Assembly: GCF_008087625.1 (NCBI RefSeq)
Contig: NZ_CP042997.1
Location: 496,001 to 560,000 of the forward strand
Reading direction: 5' to 3'
Source: Aquisphaera giovannonii
Lineage (GTDB): Bacteria; Planctomycetota; Planctomycetia; Isosphaerales; Isosphaeraceae
DNA length: 64,000 bases
Shown piece after piece: positions 62,301 to 64,000 of the stretch. How positions within the stretch are numbered: the first letter of the stretch is position 1; the number at the start of each line of letters is the position of its first letter. The position numbers and the translations under genes are program-made. The notes beneath the pieces are model-generated. The model saw only the letters and a program-made list of their open reading frames with translations, was not told the origin of the DNA and did not search any database.

Positions 62301-63703
62301 AGGTCGCCCTCAGGCTGATCGACCGGATGAAGGCCGACATCGGCCCTGCGCCGAAGCACCCGCAAATCCCCGGCCATGCGCTCATCGAGATGGCCCTGGT
62401 GGAGCTGCACGAGCTGCTCCGCGGCGACCCGGCGCTCGCCAGGAAGGTCGGGATGGAGGGCCGCGCCGACGAGCCGTTGAAGCTGGCCGAGATGCTCATC
62501 GACCTCCGGGGCCACCACGAGGGCCGCGTCAATTTCGGAGCCTACGACCAGGACCATGAGCCGGTCGAGCGGCAGTCCACCGCGGAGGGCCACGCGGTCC
62601 GCGCGACGCTCTTCTACGCCGGGCTGACCGAGGCCGCACTCGCGGGGGGCCGGCCGGAGTACCTCGGCGCGGCCGACCGGATCTGGGCCAACATGGACGG
62701 CCGCAAGACGCACGTCACAGGCGGCGTCGGCGCCCACGCGGACCAGGAGAAGTTCGGCCGCGACGACGAGCTGCCGAATACCGCCTACCTGGAGACCTGC
62801 GCGTCGGTCGGCGCCGCGGCCTTCCACCGGGCGATGCTCGAGGCCCACGCCGACGCGAAGTACGCCGACGCCCTCGAGCGGACGCTCTACAACGGCACGC
62901 TCGGCGGCGTCGGATTCGACGGAGACTCGTATTTCTACGTGAACCCGCTCCGCGGCGGCAAGGACGTCCGGCGCTGGGACTGGCACGACTGCCCGTGCTG
63001 CCCGCCGATGTTCCTCAAGCAGATGGCCATGCTGCCCTCGGAGATTTATGCGGCCGACCGCTCGACGCTGTACGTCAACCAGTTCATCGGCAATCGCGGC
63101 AGGCTCGACGGCGCCGGCGGGCCCGTCGAGGTGGACATGATCTCGCGCTACCTCCAGGACGGCACGGTCCGGCTGACGATTCGCCCGGACAGCCCCAGGC
63201 GTTTCACGCTGGCCGTCCGCGTGCCGTCCTGGTCCGTCCCGCCGGCCGCGGATGCGCTCTATCGGGTCGAGGCGAAGGCGGGCACAGGCCCGCGGTTCGC
63301 CCTGAACGGCAAGCCGCTCGAGGCACCCCCGATCGTCCACGGTTACGCCCGGATTGACCGCGACTGGGAGGCCGGAAGCGTGCTGGAGGTCGCCTTCCCG
63401 ATGGGGCCCGCCCGCATCCACGCCAACCCCAGGGTGAAGGACCTGGCCGGCCAGGTGGCCCTGGCCCGCGGGCCGATCCTCTACCTGTTCGAGGGGCTCG
63501 ACAACGGCGGCTCGGTCGGCCCGATCACGCTCCCAGCGGAGGCCGCGATCCGCGAGGCCGCCCGCCCGGACCTCCCCGGCGGCCTGCCCGCGCTCGAGGC
63601 CCGCGTCGGCGACCATATCTACACGGCGATTCCGTTCTACGCCCGCGCCAATCGGGCCCCGACGGATTTCACCGTCTGGGTGCCGGAGTCGGGGCTGCGG
63701 TGA
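59306..63703 (+). CDS. Secreted bifunctional GH51 alpha-L-arabinofuranosidase / GH127 beta-L-arabinofuranosidase
   Basis: 1465 residues. Signal peptide about 1-24 (MKASWPLSLSCALTACLALD). GH51 part (about 30-830): N-terminal beta-domains (IARVSRHMTGVCIEDVNHEL; RVQVRFAPDHGGLAGLILKV), then the (beta/alpha)8 barrel with acid/base Glu in THLELGNEEAVDE near 525 and nucleophile Glu in RIAVFEENANNH near 640. GH127/DUF1680 part (about 845-1460): WSPRLALWRKVTLPDVLNKL, YLETCASVGAAAFHRAMLEA, and the metal-binding cysteine cluster HDCPCCPPMFLK near 1229-1232, followed by a beta-sandwich. Together they should release both alpha- and beta-linked L-arabinofuranose from plant arabinans or glycoproteins. No frame break is visible between the parts. 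Confidence 0.92.
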   Translation: MKASWPLSLSCALTACLALDSAHAEDAAIVVRADKTIARVSRHMTGVCIEDVNHELYGGIYSQMVFGESFQEPPSTSIEGFHAYGKGWALRGDALRAPEGDGPKLVADRAPFAAGEARVQVRFAPDHGGLAGLILKVSRAGDGADNFVGYEVSLDPSRQVLLLGRHRNNWEPIREVPCPVPVDRWIDLAVAMTETGLKIRVDGKPVFEYEDREHPLRSGTVGIRSWQRETDFRNLAIETGGKAEALAFRMAHPDETAGVSGMWRGVRRGGATGTLAIESDRPFVGRQAQRIAFESGEGALGLENRGLNRRGMAFAANEPYEGILWARADAPARLYVAAEGSDGRSMAETIVAVEGSEWKRYDFALTPTASVDSGRLSITLKAPGSVVLGYVSLQPGPWGRCKDQPTRKDVAEGIIKAGVTVMRLGGSMINADTYRWKNMIGPRDRRQPHKGTWYPYSSNGWGIFEFLGFCGAAGILPIVDLNIDETPQDILDFLAYTNGPADGEWGRRRAEDGHPEPYGLTHLELGNEEAVDEAYWNKFRALAEAIWAADPKMTLIVGDFEYRNPIVDPLHFDGAPRITSLAAHKKILDLAKARGRQVWFDVHIWNDRPREARGRLHALATLDAALAKLSPGADYRIAVFEENANNHTIRRAVAHGETVNALMRMGDRVPVVCAANALQPDGQNDNGWDQGFVFLDQSKVWLQPQAYVTEMISRNYLPQVVEAVATGAGDDLDVAATRSEDGGELVVQVTNVSDKAHPAAIRLAGFTPTGTAVDLEELTGPLDGRNSAADPTRIQVRRGEEAWRDGRGTAHTFPPFSFTTLRLRGKLSEDPSPAKAASVRPAQAPAPLTRVAIDDPFWSPRLALWRKVTLPDVLNKLEKDGALRNFEAVRDGKKAKHGGPPWEDGLLYETMRAASDFLAISPDPELDARLDRIIALVAAAQAKGGDGYINTWTQLEVPDQRWGFHGGNDVWQHDLYNAGGLIEAAVHHARATGKASLLEVALRLIDRMKADIGPAPKHPQIPGHALIEMALVELHELLRGDPALARKVGMEGRADEPLKLAEMLIDLRGHHEGRVNFGAYDQDHEPVERQSTAEGHAVRATLFYAGLTEAALAGGRPEYLGAADRIWANMDGRKTHVTGGVGAHADQEKFGRDDELPNTAYLETCASVGAAAFHRAMLEAHADAKYADALERTLYNGTLGGVGFDGDSYFYVNPLRGGKDVRRWDWHDCPCCPPMFLKQMAMLPSEIYAADRSTLYVNQFIGNRGRLDGAGGPVEVDMISRYLQDGTVRLTIRPDSPRRFTLAVRVPSWSVPPAADALYRVEAKAGTGPRFALNGKPLEAPPIVHGYARIDRDWEAGSVLEVAFPMGPARIHANPRVKDLAGQVALARGPILYLFEGLDNGGSVGPITLPAEAAIREAARPDLPGGLPALEARVGDHIYTAIPFYARANRAPTDFTVWVPESGLR

Positions 63704-63738
63704 GTCCCTGTGCCAGTCGCAGTGGCGAGCTCTCCTGT

Positions 63739-63909
63739 CCCTTCTCCCGCCCGGCGGGAGAGGGCTAGGGTGAGGGTCTCCCGGCCAAGGGCCCCCGGCG
63801 CCGCTCGAACTGGGGGACACCCCGCTCCGAACCCTCCGGGCCCTCCGTCATCCGAGGCAGGATCCGCCCTCACCCCGCCCCTCTCCCGCCGAGCGGGAGA
63901 GGGAGAAGG
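63739..63909. repeat. Imperfect inverted repeat downstream of the GH51-GH127 gene
   Basis: The left arm 63739-63776 (CCCTTCTCCCGCCCGGCGGG ... GGTGAGGG) matches, inverted and imperfectly, the right arm 63868-63909 (CCCTCACCCCGCCCCTCTCC ... GGGAGAGGGAGAAGG). Each arm also contains its own small CCCGCC-GGCGGG hairpin. CCCTCACCC...CTCTCCC pairs of this kind are widespread repeats in planctomycete and other bacterial genomes (recollection, not searched). Confidence 0.65.
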
Positions 63910-64000
63910 TTTTTCGCTCCCCGCTCAAGGCCGTGGAGATGTCGACCGGCCGTGGCGTGTGGGTGGAGCATGGGTTACCAAAGGTGGGTCCGGGAGGATC

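Overview
The window is very GC-rich bacterial DNA and reads as a chromosome segment from a planctomycete, most likely of the Isosphaeraceae type. The evidence is the gene content: a Ser/Thr kinase with a DWG motif and a large C-terminal domain, DUF1080, DUF4838, DUF3500 and HTTM proteins, HEAT/Hint secreted proteins, an ECF sigma/anti-sigma pair, and many carbohydrate-active enzymes separated by long intergenic palindromes. No rRNA, tRNA or CRISPR array was recognised. The taxonomic call is inference from gene families, not from a marker gene.

Layout. 0-3.3 kb: the end of a probable CheR, then a WspD-type CheW and a CheA-receiver hybrid (Wsp-type chemosensory core). 3.7-6.3 kb: a ferritin-like protein and an AI-2E-type permease with a cobalamin-binding-like C-terminal extension. 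6.5-11.1 kb: a Ser/Thr kinase, a zinc-ribbon protein, a SOUL haem-binding protein and a YdeI-like protein. 11.2-13.7 kb: cytochrome bd oxidase (cydAB). 14-15.7 kb: an esterase and a REP-associated tyrosine transposase surrounded by its palindromic repeats. 15.8-21.1 kb: two dynamin-like GTPases and a pentameric ligand-gated ion channel. 21.3-24.3 kb: DUF4838 and DUF1080 secreted proteins. 24.4-28.4 kb: two tandem paralogues with TPR/HEAT-like regions and a C-terminal Hint domain. 29-32 kb: a CDF metal transporter, a small membrane/coiled-coil gene pair, and gene-poor DNA with a duplicated segment. 32.8-35.1 kb: a fasciclin/ECF sigma/anti-sigma operon. 35.8-36.8 kb: a decayed IS630 element. 37-40.8 kb: a methyltransferase, a glycosyltransferase and a polytopic membrane protein. 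41-47.4 kb: a ClC channel, a secreted protein, and the remaining Wsp-like genes (a WspR-type receiver joined to a PP2C phosphatase, and a WspF-type CheB). 47.5-50.5 kb: a DUF433/DUF5615 toxin-antitoxin pair with a frameshifted toxin, an L7/L12-like small protein, and an HTTM protein with a partner. 50.7-53.9 kb: a Gly/Ser/His repeat protein, a pectate lyase, and a Wzz-like gene with a frameshift. 54-56.9 kb: a DUF3500 protein, a small secreted protein, and a SAM hydroxide adenosyltransferase. 56.9-63.7 kb: a XylR-type regulator, an SDR oxidoreductase, and a 1465-residue GH51-GH127 fusion.

How the genes work together. Both Wsp-like loci should belong to one signalling pathway, but its output here is a PP2C phosphatase rather than the diguanylate cyclase of classical WspR. 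The last 7 kb looks like an arabinan-utilisation locus: regulator, oxidoreductase, and a secreted bifunctional arabinofuranosidase. The pectate lyase, DUF1080 and DUF4838 proteins also fit plant-polysaccharide degradation. The intergenic regions hold at least four families of paired inverted repeats.

The best candidates for new biology are the Wsp/PP2C rewiring, the Hint paralogues with short conserved tails, the GH51-GH127 fusion, the REP/RAYT system, and the permease/B12-like fusion.
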